This document shows positions 25,166-35,516 of a stretch of 64,000 nucleotides of DNA, one piece after another. A model generated the notes under the pieces. The model was given only the letters and a program-made list of their open reading frames with translations, ran no database searches and had not been told where the DNA came from. The stretch's first letter is position 1, and the number at the start of each line of letters is the position of its first letter. The DNA is from Rubripirellula amarantea (lineage in GTDB: Bacteria > Planctomycetota > Planctomycetia > Pirellulales > Pirellulaceae): positions 1,240,001 to 1,304,000 of the forward strand of contig NZ_SJPI01000001.1 in NCBI RefSeq assembly GCF_007859865.1, in the 5' to 3' direction. The translations under genes were made by a program, and so were the position numbers.

Positions 25166-26641
25166 ATGCGAGTAGCGATCATCGGCGCTGGCCCGGCTGG
25201 GATGACGGCAGCATTGCAGCTATGCCGCGGGGGTGCTGATGTTACGGTATATGAAGCGAGTCAGCATATTGGCGGAATGTCTCGCTCGCTTGACCTTTGG
25301 GGTCACCGAGTGGATATGGGGCCGCATCGTTTTTTTAGCACCGATGCAAGAGTCAATGGACTTTGGCTCGATGTTGTAGGTCGCGACTACGCCATGGTCA
25401 ACCGCCTCACGCGAATCTACTACCAAGACAAGTTCTTTCATTATCCCCTTCGTCCGTTCGACACGCTGCGGAACATCGGGCTCTCGAAAGCGTTCGCCTG
25501 CACACTTAGTTATGTGAAAGAACGCATTCTCCGCGGGCAGTCCCCTCATGAAAACGAATCGTTTGAATCATGGTGCGTTCGTCGTTTCGGTCGAAAGCTC
25601 CACGAAACATTCTTTAAAAGCTACAGCGAAAAATTGTGGGGGATTCCCTGCGACGAACTAAGTGCTGATTTCGCAGCTCAACGGATCAGTTCGTTCTCAT
25701 TGCCCGAAGCCATCCTCAGTGCGATATCAAATCGGCGGGCAGCACAGCACAAAACGCTTGTCGATTCCTTTGCCTATCCCTTTGGCGGAACCGGTGCAGT
25801 TTACGACAAGATGGCAGATCAAGTTCGTCATCTCGGTGGCACCATCGCCCTCAATACCCCCGTCCGTCGAGTCGTTCATGAAGGCTACAAAGTCACAGGG
25901 TTAGAACTAGCTGGCCATGAGAATAACTGCACAACTGATGAATCGTTTGATCATGTTGTTTCAACGATGCCGTTGACCTCGCTCGTCCGCGGTATGCAGG
26001 ACGCTCCTAGCGACGTTGTTGACGCCGCAGCCCAATTGCGATTTCGCAATACTCTTCTCGTGTTCCTAAATATTGATTCGAGCGAACTATTTGATGACCA
26101 ATGGCTGTACATTCATGACCCGAAAGTCCAGGTAGGTCGTGTGACCAATTTCCGCAACTGGGTTCCCGATCTTTACCAGGACCAAAGCACCTCTGTGATC
26201 GCTTGCGAGTACTGGTGTGATCACAACGACGCGATTTGGTCGACCAACGATGACGAGCTGATTGAACGAGCCACCAACGAGTTGCGGTCCACACGTTTGC
26301 TTAATTCCGAACGAGTTTTGGCGGGTCATGTCGAACGTTTGCCACGATGCTATCCCGTCTATCGCCGCGGCTATCGTAAACACGTTGACCGCATTTCGGA
26401 TCACTTGCGACAATACTCGGGTTTGCTACCGATCGGGCGATATGGTTCGTTCAAATACAACAACCAAGACCACAGCATACTGATGGGAATTCTAGCAGCC
26501 GAGAACATACTCAACGATGCTCGCCACGACCTGTGGAATGTCAACGCGGACTTTACCCAGTATCACGAGCGCGCGGTAATCGCTGCCGAAGGTCTCATTT
26601 CTCAACCCCAAGTCTCTTCGCATGCCATGGCTATCGCCTAA
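25166..26641 (+). CDS. FAD-dependent amine-oxidase/UDP-galactopyranose-mutase-like oxidoreductase
   Basis: 491 residues. The N-terminus RVAIIGAGPAGMTAALQLCR is a dinucleotide-binding fold, followed by VTVYEASQHIGGMSRSLDLW and MGPHRFFSTD, a pattern shared by protoporphyrinogen oxidase-like and UDP-galactopyranose-mutase-like flavoproteins in sugar-modification loci. The C-terminal FAD segment is GLLPIGRYGSFKYNNQDHSI followed by MGILAAENIL. No signal peptide is seen. The neighbour is a TPR protein with many membrane helices, consistent with cell-envelope glycan work, but no glycosyltransferase operon is present. The substrate is unresolved. Confidence 0.85.
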   Translation: MRVAIIGAGPAGMTAALQLCRGGADVTVYEASQHIGGMSRSLDLWGHRVDMGPHRFFSTDARVNGLWLDVVGRDYAMVNRLTRIYYQDKFFHYPLRPFDTLRNIGLSKAFACTLSYVKERILRGQSPHENESFESWCVRRFGRKLHETFFKSYSEKLWGIPCDELSADFAAQRISSFSLPEAILSAISNRRAAQHKTLVDSFAYPFGGTGAVYDKMADQVRHLGGTIALNTPVRRVVHEGYKVTGLELAGHENNCTTDESFDHVVSTMPLTSLVRGMQDAPSDVVDAAAQLRFRNTLLVFLNIDSSELFDDQWLYIHDPKVQVGRVTNFRNWVPDLYQDQSTSVIACEYWCDHNDAIWSTNDDELIERATNELRSTRLLNSERVLAGHVERLPRCYPVYRRGYRKHVDRISDHLRQYSGLLPIGRYGSFKYNNQDHSILMGILAAENILNDARHDLWNVNADFTQYHERAVIAAEGLISQPQVSSHAMAIA

Positions 26642-26657
26642 GTCACACGACAAGGCA

Positions 26658-28586
26658 TCACCGGGCGAGCTGCCGTCGAGCGTTTTCCAATTTTTCAGCC
26701 ACCGCAATGTCCCCCCGTTCTCGCGCAAGATCCGAAGCGGACTGTAGCAACCTAAGCACGTCCTCATTCTTTCCAGCTTGAGAATAGGCCAAGACCAAGT
26801 TCATGTACTGAGGCAGGTCTTCGTCCAGACGCAAAGCCATTTCGAGTTGCTTAATGGCACCCGCGACTTGGCCTTGGCTTAGTAACAGCAGACCAAGGTT
26901 TGTTCTTGCCAACGCGAAGTCTGGACTCGCAGAGATGGTTTCGCGGTAATGCGTGATAGCCTGCTCGGAGTCCCCCTCAAACTCAAACAAACGTCCTAGA
27001 TTCAAATGAGTGGCCGGGTCAGTCGGTTTGATCTCAAGTGTCCGTTGGTACTGCTCGATGGCTTCGTTGTTCTTACCCAAACGGTCATAAGCTTGCGCCA
27101 GGTTGTAACTCGATTTGTAGTACGTCGGATCTATTCGGTAAGACTTCTCAAAATACGGAACAGCTTCTTCGACATTTCCTTGCAAAGCTAACAACGTTCC
27201 CGCCCCGTATAATGCGATCGTGTTTTCCGGCTGATGCAGCAACGTGTCCTGCCAAAGTGCAAGTTGGTTGTGATACAGAGTCAACCTTCGCTTCGAGATC
27301 ACAGCGAAAACACTCGCGATCGCTACTACAAAGACCACCACTAGCAAACGGAGAACCTTCGATTCGTGAACGTGGTTACTTAGTCTCGGTCGCAATACGT
27401 CTAAGATCCAGTAACTCCCTGCGATCCCGAACGGCACGATGACGGCGAGCGGCAAGTACATTCGCCGTTCCACCGCAGGTTCCATCGGCAAAGGTATCAA
27501 GAGCGTTGGCGAAAGAATGGCATAGAACGCAACGGTGACAAATGCTACCGGCCAGCGTTTTACGAACCCCCAAACACTTAACAGGATCAACAAAACATTC
27601 GCTGTAACCCACGGCCATACCGCTGCGAAATCAGTAACCACTGGAAACTGATAGTGAATCAATAGAGGCCAAGGCCAAACCGACATTCGCCAATACAAGA
27701 AAACGATGGGCGATTGACTCAACCACCAGTGATGGATTGCAACGCCTTCGTCGAAACCACCACCCGGAGTGCGAAACCCGTAGGCGTACAACAATGCGAC
27801 GGGAATCCATGTCAGAGCTAAGCCAACGTAAAGCTTCCACGATTTTTTGAGCATGCTCCAACAACGATCATCGAAAAAGATTCGCTGGTACACGAACACC
27901 ACCGCAGGCACCGACGCCATCATTTCCTTGCTAAGCATGCCCACAACCGACGCCAAGACCGCCAAGAACAAGTAGGTCGCCTTCGATCGCAAACTTTCCG
28001 CGGTAAAGTAGCATGACGAAAATAGCAAAGTGGCAACGTAGAACAGTCCGACCATCAACTCCGTCCGTTGTGTGATGTAGACGACCGTTTCCGTGTTGAT
28101 CGGATGAACTGCCCAAACAATGGCACTTAGAAAACCGATGAGATTGGCAGATGAATCGAACCGTGTTCCAAATTTTCGCAGACGAAGCGTTCGAGTCACC
28201 AACACCCACACCAAAATTGCGACGGAACCATGGATCACCATGTTCACGACCCGATAACCTCGCGGATCCAATTGGTGAAAGTGATAATTGATGGCGAACG
28301 TAAGATTGACGAGCGGCCGAGCGGAAACAGGGGTTCCCGCGGTGGGATGAAGCGGGCCGAAATCGGGCGAATGTCCCACCAACGGCCAAAGCGTGTGGAT
28401 GGAAGTGTTTTGAATCAGCGTGACTTCGTCATCAAAGATCAAGGGTGCATTAAGCGTGGAACCGTAAACTGCTGCGATCACCATCGCGAGCACAATGGCA
28501 CCGAACGCCCAACGGAACCGATGATTTCGATCGTATGAACTTGCTGGGGCACTTTGATGGTCGGCGGCGATAACGTTGCTTTTCAT
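26658..28586 (-). CDS. Multi-membrane glycosyltransferase-like protein with TPR tail (TMTC/DUF1736-like)
   Basis: 642 residues. Roughly ten membrane helices fill residues 30-450. The first periplasmic loop has LIFDDEVTLIQN, the Asp-Asp motif typical of GT-C fold glycosyltransferases, followed by HPINTETVVYITQRTELMVG. The C-terminal 190 residues form about five TPR units (for example NLAQAYDRLGKNNEAIEQYQ and NLGRLFEFEGDSEQAITHY). This matches TMTC-type proteins, which are O-mannosyltransferases in animals; bacterial relatives are uncharacterised. The gene converges on the flavoprotein gene with a 16-nt gap. Confidence 0.85.
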   Translation of the reverse strand: MKSNVIAADHQSAPASSYDRNHRFRWAFGAIVLAMVIAAVYGSTLNAPLIFDDEVTLIQNTSIHTLWPLVGHSPDFGPLHPTAGTPVSARPLVNLTFAINYHFHQLDPRGYRVVNMVIHGSVAILVWVLVTRTLRLRKFGTRFDSSANLIGFLSAIVWAVHPINTETVVYITQRTELMVGLFYVATLLFSSCYFTAESLRSKATYLFLAVLASVVGMLSKEMMASVPAVVFVYQRIFFDDRCWSMLKKSWKLYVGLALTWIPVALLYAYGFRTPGGGFDEGVAIHHWWLSQSPIVFLYWRMSVWPWPLLIHYQFPVVTDFAAVWPWVTANVLLILLSVWGFVKRWPVAFVTVAFYAILSPTLLIPLPMEPAVERRMYLPLAVIVPFGIAGSYWILDVLRPRLSNHVHESKVLRLLVVVFVVAIASVFAVISKRRLTLYHNQLALWQDTLLHQPENTIALYGAGTLLALQGNVEEAVPYFEKSYRIDPTYYKSSYNLAQAYDRLGKNNEAIEQYQRTLEIKPTDPATHLNLGRLFEFEGDSEQAITHYRETISASPDFALARTNLGLLLLSQGQVAGAIKQLEMALRLDEDLPQYMNLVLAYSQAGKNEDVLRLLQSASDLARERGDIAVAEKLENARRQLAR

Positions 28587-28714
28587 GTCATCCCTATCGT
28601 CGTGCCTTCCTCGAACCGTGTAACATTTCCTGTAGAACGCTGTTAAACCAACGCCAAGCCGACGTGCGTTCGACTATCCCGAAAGCTCGACGACATATTT
28701 AACTTGCCAACAAG

Positions 28715-29452
28715 GTGGCCAACTTGCTGCACGACCTCGACGAAAACCGCGATCACTATAGCCGTGTGCTTGAGCAAAAACCATCGTTGTATTACGAACG
28801 GTTCGATCAGGACTTGCTGGAAAAACAGCCACTCACGAAAGAGCTTGTCGATAAAGCGTTTGAGCGACTGTTTCCGCACAAAGCCGGACGCTTACTCGAC
28901 GTTGGGTGTGGCAACGCCTTCTACTATCCTCTGCTCAGTCGTCACGCTAACGAGATCCAAGGCATTGACGTCTGCGGCCCGATGATCGACGAGGCCAAAG
29001 AAGCCATCGCTGAGCGTGGACTCAATCATTGCCACGTTCAGGAAGCCTCTGCACTCGATTTACCCTTTGACGATGAATCGATGGATGTCGTTTTCTCCTG
29101 GGATTTTCTTCATCATGTGCCGGATGTCCCCAAGACGATTTCAGAAATCACACGCGTTTTGCGTCCCGGCGGTCGATACATCGCCTTAGAACCCAACATC
29201 ATGAATGTCTCAATAGCTTGGTATCACTTCCGCCGACGATCAGAGTGGCGTCTCTTTCTTCAAAACCAATTCAGCATCCCACGCAAGCTACGAAATGACT
29301 TCGACGTCATGGTTCACTACGACAATACGATCATCAGCTTTCTGAACGATCGAACATGGTACATCTGGAAAGCGGCTGATGTATTGACGTCGATTCCGCC
29401 TTTTCATTTCCTTTCGTTCCGTTACTTCATAGACGCGGTAAAACGAGGTTAG
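28715..29452 (+). CDS. Class I SAM-dependent methyltransferase (UbiE-like)
   Basis: 245 residues from GTG 28715. Motif I AGRLLDVGCGNAFYYPLLSR (about residue 56), acidic loop IQGIDVCGPMIDEA, then ASALDLPFDDESMDVVFSWD with FLHHVPDVPKTISEITRVLR (motifs post-I to III). This is the Methyltransf_11 core. The C-terminal third has HFRRRSEWRLFLQNQ and is not recognised. It is divergent from the TPR membrane protein, with about 130 bp between. No associated biosynthetic gene reveals the substrate. Confidence 0.88.
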   Translation: MANLLHDLDENRDHYSRVLEQKPSLYYERFDQDLLEKQPLTKELVDKAFERLFPHKAGRLLDVGCGNAFYYPLLSRHANEIQGIDVCGPMIDEAKEAIAERGLNHCHVQEASALDLPFDDESMDVVFSWDFLHHVPDVPKTISEITRVLRPGGRYIALEPNIMNVSIAWYHFRRRSEWRLFLQNQFSIPRKLRNDFDVMVHYDNTIISFLNDRTWYIWKAADVLTSIPPFHFLSFRYFIDAVKRG

Positions 29453-29475
29453 CAAAGCGTCAACAATCGCGTTGA

Positions 29476-30570
29476 CTAGCCTATCCACCGTTTGCGGTAG
29501 AAGAACACGACCATTCCGCCCGCGACAAGAGACATCAAGAACAACGCAAACGGATAGCCAAAGTACCATTGAGTTTCCGGCATGTTCCAAGGTGATGTCT
29601 GAGTTGAAAAGTTCATCCCGTATAGTCCCGCGATGAAACTAAGTGGGATGAAAATCGTTGCGATGACGGTTAGCACTTTCATCACTTCGTTCATTCGCAT
29701 ACTGGCCGCCGACATTTGAAGGTCTCGCAGGTCAGAGCAACTTTCGCGACACATTTCCAAGAGCTCAACAACGCGGATGGTGTGGTCGGCAACGTCTCGC
29801 AAGTGCAATCGAGTCGCTTCTCCTGTGAGTGGACCGTTGTACGTCAGCCAACTTTGGATCATTTCGCGGTGAGACCAAGCCACTCTTCGCAATCGTCGGA
29901 TATCTGAACGAATTTCGAAGATCTGGTGAACCACTTCGCTGCCTCGATTCTGGTCCGCAATCTCGTCTTCCAGTTGATCTAGCGCATCGCCAAAATGATG
30001 CACATGGGGGAAGAAAGCGTCGACGACTGTATCGACCAGCGCGTACGCCAAGAAGTCACTGCCGTGTCTGCGCACTTCGCGAGACGACGACTCCAGTCGC
30101 TTCCGGACGGCATTGAAACAGTCACCTTCGCGTTCTTGCCATGAAACGACGTATCCGTTTCCGACAAACAAACTGACCTGTTCCAAATCTAACTGACCGT
30201 TGCTACTTGGCATTCGAACAACGATATACAAATGGTCGTCGTAGACTTCGATCTTCGGCCGCTGGTGTGTGTTGACGACATCTTCGAGGGATAACGCGTG
30301 AATCTTGAATCGTTTTCCGATTGCTGAAATCGTAGGTTCGTCACCCAATCCAACCACATCCACCCACACGACATGGTCACTTGAGGCTAATGGAATCTCT
30401 TCCACGGTTAGGTTCTCGAACCGTTTGACCTCGCTTCGGTTAAAACGAATCGCGCGGATCGATGTTGGAACTGCGTCATCGGCGATCGAAATTGTCCCCG
30501 GTGCCAACCCTACCGCTCGATCGACTTTACGTTTGCGTCGGAATGGGTTCGCAAATCGCTTTCGTTTCAT
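29476..30570 (-). CDS. corA: CorA-family divalent cation transporter
   Basis: 364 residues. An N-terminal cytosolic funnel domain (about 1-290) of alternating strands and long helices is followed by two C-terminal helices. The first ends in YGMNF, matching the essential GMN selectivity motif of CorA Mg/Co/Ni channels. The second helix precedes a basic tail (FYRKRWIG). The start codon overlaps the stop of the upstream MscS gene by four bases (30567-30570), so the two are translationally coupled. This couples an ion channel with an osmotic valve. Confidence 0.95.
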   Translation of the reverse strand: MKRKRFANPFRRKRKVDRAVGLAPGTISIADDAVPTSIRAIRFNRSEVKRFENLTVEEIPLASSDHVVWVDVVGLGDEPTISAIGKRFKIHALSLEDVVNTHQRPKIEVYDDHLYIVVRMPSSNGQLDLEQVSLFVGNGYVVSWQEREGDCFNAVRKRLESSSREVRRHGSDFLAYALVDTVVDAFFPHVHHFGDALDQLEDEIADQNRGSEVVHQIFEIRSDIRRLRRVAWSHREMIQSWLTYNGPLTGEATRLHLRDVADHTIRVVELLEMCRESCSDLRDLQMSAASMRMNEVMKVLTVIATIFIPLSFIAGLYGMNFSTQTSPWNMPETQWYFGYPFALFLMSLVAGGMVVFFYRKRWIG

Positions 30571-33500
30571 AAGTCGCTTTCCGTGACAATCGTTCCGGCT
30601 TTTCCATTTGGATTGGGACCAGTAGTTTCAGAAGATTGATTCTTCGATCGCAAAAAGTCTGTTAATCCACTTGGCAACGATCTTAGGTGCAGATCTCGTT
30701 GTGGGAATGAGATTTCAATATTCGCCGCCGCGAACTTCCGATTGATGGACGTGTGCAAATCGTGAGTCACCGCCAATCGTTTTTCGTACGTCCCCAAATA
30801 AGCGCGTAGCGTGAAATTCAGGCTGTTGTCTCCGAAAGCGTCAAAGGTGACGTTTGTTTTGGGTTCTTCGAGAACATCTGGATTCTCCGCAGCAGCTTCT
30901 AGAATCAACTGATGTGCCAATTGAGTATCGGTCCCATAGGCAACGCCGACCGACAACACCAAACGGGTCACGTCATCCGAACGAGTCCAGTTGAGTACTT
31001 TTCCGGTGATGAATTCTTTGTTGGGAACGATGTAATCCTTGCGATCCCAATCGGTGATGGTAGTGGCTCGAATGCGGATCTTGGAAACGATTCCGGTCAC
31101 GCCATCAATCTCAACAACGTCACCCACTCGCACCGGTTGCTCGAACAAGATGATGATTCCGGCAACGAAGTTGGCGAACATTTCTTGCAACCCAAACGCT
31201 AAACCAAACGTCAACGCAGTCGCCATCCATTGGATTTGGTTCCAGTGAAGCCCAATCGTTCCGCCGGCGATAATGATGCCGAGTAACACAATCGCGTAAC
31301 TCACTAACGACGTAACGGCGTAGCGGATGCTGCGATCGATAGGTAGCCGACGCAAAACGGCAAACTCCAACAAACCAGGCAGGTTTCGAGCCGCAGCTAG
31401 CGTCAATCCAAAGAGCACACACGCCAAAGCCACCTCCGCGATCGTCACGTGATCCACCACCTCCCGTGAGTGCGGGATCAAATCACCGTTTTCATTCTTA
31501 ACAAGATCAGTGACCGTGTCCGTTGACGACCAAAGCGGCCACTTCTCGAAAATCCCAAGCGCCGGAACGACATCGCTCCACACAATCCACAATCCGATCA
31601 TCGCCGCGGCCACCATGGCGGTTTGAAATAGATTCCGCGACTGCTGCATCTGTTCTTGCAGGTCTTTGGCCGTGTCTTCGGCGATGGGAACCGGCGTCTC
31701 ACTTGCGGCAGTTTCGGCGGCCAACGCGCGAGCTTGTTTGGCTTGTTCCATTCGCAGGGAGCGACGATGGATAAGTGACCATCGCATTACCAACGAGACC
31801 GCAACGGCGATGCCAAAGAGCAAACCTAAGGAAAGAAAAATTCGCCAGCCGATCTGTTGACTGGTGAAATGGTATCCAATCACCGTCAATACACCTAAGC
31901 CCACCGGTATCGCCACGATCACGGGATACCAAATTATCGCCGTTCGATTGACCCAGCCGCTCGGATGGGAAGCAATGTATCGAGCAGGCACTCCGCGGCG
32001 AGGATGAGCCACTCGCTGAATGAACAATCCAAACACAAAGGTGGCCAGCAACGAAAGGTAGCGTTCGAGCACATCATTGCCGTAGCCAATACTGCCGCCC
32101 GCTAGGAAGGCCGCTATCGATATGATCGGAACGGCAATGAATAGCAATGGCCGGATCGCTTGTCGCACTTTCTTGGTGGTCAGTTCAGGCCAAGCAAAAT
32201 GGGATTGAGCCAATCCTTGCGACCTGCAGACTTGACGCATGAAGTCGAGTGGAAAGTACAAGAACGCTGTCGTCGAGCAACCCAACGAAAGAGCTGAAAG
32301 CGTGCGGTCGTTCCCTGCAATCGAGGAAAACCGTGATCCTAAGAACCCAAAAAACAGAGGGATGGGGAGCGAGGTTGCGACGGTCCAGAAAAACGCCTTT
32401 GCGGTCGGACCAAAATGAGTGAAGCTCGATTGACTGGCCTTTTCACCCAAGAGCGTGATCTCGGCGCGTAAGCGGTACCGTGAGAGCAACAACGTTAGCA
32501 GCGACAATCCCGCAGCAATCCAAATTGCAGGTCGAGTCGTCATATCGGAAATAATTTTCAATCCGACACCGGACCAAGCTGCGGGCAAAGTGAACCACCA
32601 TTCCGCCTTAGCGGGGAACGGCTTCGAGTACATTGGCGAGGTGCTTCGGGTCCACAATACATTCTCGTTGATGTACTTCCGAGAGTCCTCGACCAGCTGA
32701 ATGATTTCTTCCTCTGCCGTTGAAATCGAAACCAGAGTATTAAAGTAGTGGGTTTGATTTCGAATCGCTGGGTCCAAATACTCCGTTCGTTGCGTTTCGA
32801 GTAGTTGCAGAGCTTCCTTTTCTAACTCTTCGCGCTCGACACCATAGACAGGCCGATCGGCCTGCCGCAACAAAGCGTCGATTGTCAGACTCAGCTTAGC
32901 GTTGCGACGATCGGTCATCTCTTCCAACGCGTAGGCAGCGTCATCAATTTCCGATGATCGTTCGCGTATTCTCATGCGGTAAACACCGACACTGGGAAGA
33001 TTCTGTTTTAGATTTCGCAGCATCGCCCCCACGGCGTCCGTCAAACCGACCTTATCGACACGGCTGGTCGCTTGCTTAAATGATTCGCGGATGTCTTCGA
33101 GCTGCGACTTCCGAGAAACAAGCCGGGTCTCTTCGTCCTCAATCTTTTTAGCCAGCGTTTGGTTGAGTTCAGCAAGCGATTGATTTTGTTCGCCGATGAA
33201 GCGGAGCAATGGGTGCATCTGATTGAGTTGCTTGCTTGCCATCTCGACACGGCTCGCAGCATCTTCGGCTCGTTTTTCTTCGACGATTGCTCGCAATGAA
33301 ACCAATTGCTTTTGAAGCGTCTCTGCCTGGCGAGCCTCTAAGTCTCGAGTCAATTGAGGCAGGCTTGCTGCAGCTTCAGCGTCTAACAACGCCTTCTCGG
33401 CTTGCAGGGCAGCGACGTTTGCGTTGAGCAGTTCACTGGCGGTTTTTAACTCTACAATTGCCGCGTCGTTGGCAACCGTGCCATCAGCGTTCGCGACCGC

Positions 33501-34016
33501 GTTCTCAAACTGTTGTTTTCGTTCCTCAGCTGAATTGATGAGCTTCGGCAACTCGGTGTCGATCTCGGCGCGGCGTTGAGCGGAATTCTTCATCGCGGTC
33601 TCAGCCTGATTCACGGTCTGCTGCGCAGCCTGCGCCTTGGCTGTTAGCGACGCCAATTCGGCTTCTAATTCGGCAAGTGTTTCACCACGAGGCGCGCTCG
33701 GCTGAGCGTTCTGAAGCTGCTCGAGACTTCGTTTTGCTGAATCCGCACGCGCAGCAACCGTCTCAATCGCCGCTCGCCGTTTTTGAACCATTTCGGTCTT
33801 GCTGCTAGCCTCAGCCGCTTGTTTCTCTGCTTGATCAAGCACCGTCAGTGCAGCGCTCTTAGCCTCTTCTTCAAGATCCGCAGACTTCACCTGTTCACGC
33901 AACTTTTCTAGACCAGTTGCCGGTGTCGCAGAGCTAGTCTGCTCGCCAACTTGCGCAATCACGCCAGTCGGATTGAGGAGAACTAGAAGGACGGCAATTG
34001 CAAGCAAACGAAACAT
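30567..34016 (-). CDS. Large MscS-type mechanosensitive channel (MscK/KefA-like)
   Basis: From ATG 34016 the protein has 1149 residues and begins MFRLLAIAVLLVLLN with a signal-like cleavage after VIAQ. Residues about 30-450 are periplasmic coiled coil with many Ala/Glu/Gln heptads. About eleven membrane helices follow. The C-terminal MscS core includes the pore helix region FGLAFGLQEMFANFVAGIIILF, PVRVGDVVEIDGVTGIVSKI and the beta domain with PNKEFITGKVLNW. This is the architecture of the MscK-type large channels, which open on membrane tension and can be gated by ions. Longer in-frame starts exist at 34046 and 34076. It is translationally coupled to corA. Confidence 0.93.
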   Translation of the reverse strand: MFRLLAIAVLLVLLNPTGVIAQVGEQTSSATPATGLEKLREQVKSADLEEEAKSAALTVLDQAEKQAAEASSKTEMVQKRRAAIETVAARADSAKRSLEQLQNAQPSAPRGETLAELEAELASLTAKAQAAQQTVNQAETAMKNSAQRRAEIDTELPKLINSAEERKQQFENAVANADGTVANDAAIVELKTASELLNANVAALQAEKALLDAEAAASLPQLTRDLEARQAETLQKQLVSLRAIVEEKRAEDAASRVEMASKQLNQMHPLLRFIGEQNQSLAELNQTLAKKIEDEETRLVSRKSQLEDIRESFKQATSRVDKVGLTDAVGAMLRNLKQNLPSVGVYRMRIRERSSEIDDAAYALEEMTDRRNAKLSLTIDALLRQADRPVYGVEREELEKEALQLLETQRTEYLDPAIRNQTHYFNTLVSISTAEEEIIQLVEDSRKYINENVLWTRSTSPMYSKPFPAKAEWWFTLPAAWSGVGLKIISDMTTRPAIWIAAGLSLLTLLLSRYRLRAEITLLGEKASQSSFTHFGPTAKAFFWTVATSLPIPLFFGFLGSRFSSIAGNDRTLSALSLGCSTTAFLYFPLDFMRQVCRSQGLAQSHFAWPELTTKKVRQAIRPLLFIAVPIISIAAFLAGGSIGYGNDVLERYLSLLATFVFGLFIQRVAHPRRGVPARYIASHPSGWVNRTAIIWYPVIVAIPVGLGVLTVIGYHFTSQQIGWRIFLSLGLLFGIAVAVSLVMRWSLIHRRSLRMEQAKQARALAAETAASETPVPIAEDTAKDLQEQMQQSRNLFQTAMVAAAMIGLWIVWSDVVPALGIFEKWPLWSSTDTVTDLVKNENGDLIPHSREVVDHVTIAEVALACVLFGLTLAAARNLPGLLEFAVLRRLPIDRSIRYAVTSLVSYAIVLLGIIIAGGTIGLHWNQIQWMATALTFGLAFGLQEMFANFVAGIIILFEQPVRVGDVVEIDGVTGIVSKIRIRATTITDWDRKDYIVPNKEFITGKVLNWTRSDDVTRLVLSVGVAYGTDTQLAHQLILEAAAENPDVLEEPKTNVTFDAFGDNSLNFTLRAYLGTYEKRLAVTHDLHTSINRKFAAANIEISFPQRDLHLRSLPSGLTDFLRSKNQSSETTGPNPNGKAGTIVTESDL

Positions 34017-34247
34017 CAATACCCAGCGAATGAAAAGGACAACCATTAAAGGAACGAGAGGCTGAGGATAAAGCAACCAATCTGCTTACGCACGGGAGGA
34101 TCAACGGGTGGGCGGACCAATTCGCTGCGATTCGGCCCAGAAATCATCGTTATGGCAAGAAATTTGCCGCTGCAAGTATCAAGGATTAGTTTCTAATCAG
34201 TGTGCTGATACCTGTCCCGCCCTGGTTTGCTTTGAAGGATAGATTCG

Positions 34248-34703
34248 ATGCCCGATCATTCGCGACTTCCACTGATCTTTTCAATGGCTGTTTTTGTCGC
34301 TCTATTTCCGTCGCCATCATTCGCCCAGGTCAGTGGGCCGGACACGCAAAGTGTTCCTGAGATCCATTCATCGAAGGCCGAGCAGACGGAAGATTTACAC
34401 CACCAGCAACGCGAACTGGAACGCGACGTTCAACAGTCTAAGACGCGGATCAAGATGCTCAATGCCGAAGAGCTTGCACTTCGCAAACGTCTTGAAGAAC
34501 TCGATCGCGAGAAACTAGAAGTGGAAGCCAGAATCTCGCGTCTCATGGAAAGCCTTCGCGCACTCACCGCCCGAATCGAGTCGATGAACGATGAGGCGTT
34601 CAAAGATCAAAACGAGTTACCAACGTTTCAACCGCAGTTTCCGATTGAAATTGAAAGAGCCATGTTCATGGATTCGCAACCGATGTTTCGACTGCAGCGG
34701 TGA
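34248..34703 (+). CDS. Secreted coiled-coil protein of unknown function
   Basis: 151 residues. A signal peptide spans about 1-27 (LIFSMAVFVALFPSPSFAQ with cleavage after FAQ). Residues 45-110 form one long charged coiled coil (QQRELERDVQQSKTRIKMLN, then RLEELDREKLEVEARISRLM). The C-terminus is short and unstructured. It resembles no named family that I recognise. It is divergent from the MscS gene, whose periplasmic domain is also coiled coil, so an interaction is conceivable but unsupported. Confidence 0.7.
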   Translation: MPDHSRLPLIFSMAVFVALFPSPSFAQVSGPDTQSVPEIHSSKAEQTEDLHHQQRELERDVQQSKTRIKMLNAEELALRKRLEELDREKLEVEARISRLMESLRALTARIESMNDEAFKDQNELPTFQPQFPIEIERAMFMDSQPMFRLQR

Positions 34704-34721
34704 AAACTCAAATTTTCAAAT

Positions 34722-35516
34722 CTAGTCAACCAGGGTTTGATACGCATTCGCATAACGCCGGCCCAACTCTCGATACGATTCAGCGTTGAAGTGGATGTTG
34801 TCGCCTTTGTGTTCCAAATCATCCGAATTGACGAACGCAGTGCGAGAGACTTGGTCAGGCAAGTTTCGGTGAACTGCGTCGACTCGCTTCTTGTCATCGT
34901 TCCAAGGTCGTTCGGGGAACTGTCCCATCTGGCCGACAACGATCGGAACATTCGGATCGCCCACTTCGGTTCGCAAGCGAGCGATCAACGTATGCAATTT
35001 AGACTCATAGACTTCGCTGAGCTGTGGTTGGCAATCCGATTCACCTTGGTGCCATAGAATTCCCTTGAGCGTGCCCACTTTCATCGCCATTAATAGCCGA
35101 GGCAACATTTCGTCATAGGGATGCGTCTTGGTTTCCGAGTGATAACCACCGGGCTCCCAACTCGCAATCGGCGAACCGCCAACGGCACAAGGAATCAGTC
35201 CAATCACTGCATCAGGGTTTTGTTTGGCAATTTCTATTGCAAAAGTTCGCCCCAAACCAACACCCACGATGTTCGGTTTGTCAAAGTGAATTGGATCAAC
35301 CGCCGGCACCCATTGGTTCTGCTGGTTCAACATCAAGATGTTTGGTATTGGCGTCTTGTCGGCGTCGGTCACTGCGCCGCGCCCCGCCATATTGGATTGC
35401 CCGATCAGCAAGTAGAGATGAAAGTCTTTTTGGTTCTTAGGCAGCCCATTGTTTTGAGCATCAACAACCGGGGAAACAAGGGCGATCAGGATCAAAGCAA
35501 CCAGGGAACGCAACAT
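34722..35516 (-). CDS. Sialate O-acetylesterase-like secreted SGNH hydrolase (SASA)
   Basis: 264 residues from ATG 35516. The signal peptide is MLRSLVALILIALVSPVVDA. The catalytic block I is LYLLIGQSNMAGRG (Ser in GQSNM). KGILWHQGESDC is the conserved W-x-Q-G-E-x-D motif. DLEHKGDNIHFNAESYRELG gives the catalytic Asp/His. This is the short carbohydrate acetylesterase family abundant in planctomycetes, which strips acetyl groups from polysaccharides outside the cell or in the periplasm. Earlier in-frame ATGs at 35552 and 35612 exist. It converges on the coiled-coil gene with an 18-nt gap. Confidence 0.92.
   Translation of the reverse strand: MLRSLVALILIALVSPVVDAQNNGLPKNQKDFHLYLLIGQSNMAGRGAVTDADKTPIPNILMLNQQNQWVPAVDPIHFDKPNIVGVGLGRTFAIEIAKQNPDAVIGLIPCAVGGSPIASWEPGGYHSETKTHPYDEMLPRLLMAMKVGTLKGILWHQGESDCQPQLSEVYESKLHTLIARLRTEVGDPNVPIVVGQMGQFPERPWNDDKKRVDAVHRNLPDQVSRTAFVNSDDLEHKGDNIHFNAESYRELGRRYANAYQTLVD

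Noticed and set aside
34701-34718. AT-rich hairpin TGAAAA/TTTTCA after the secreted coiled-coil gene
   Set aside because: The stem is only six A/T-rich pairs and includes the stop codon; too weak for a terminator call.
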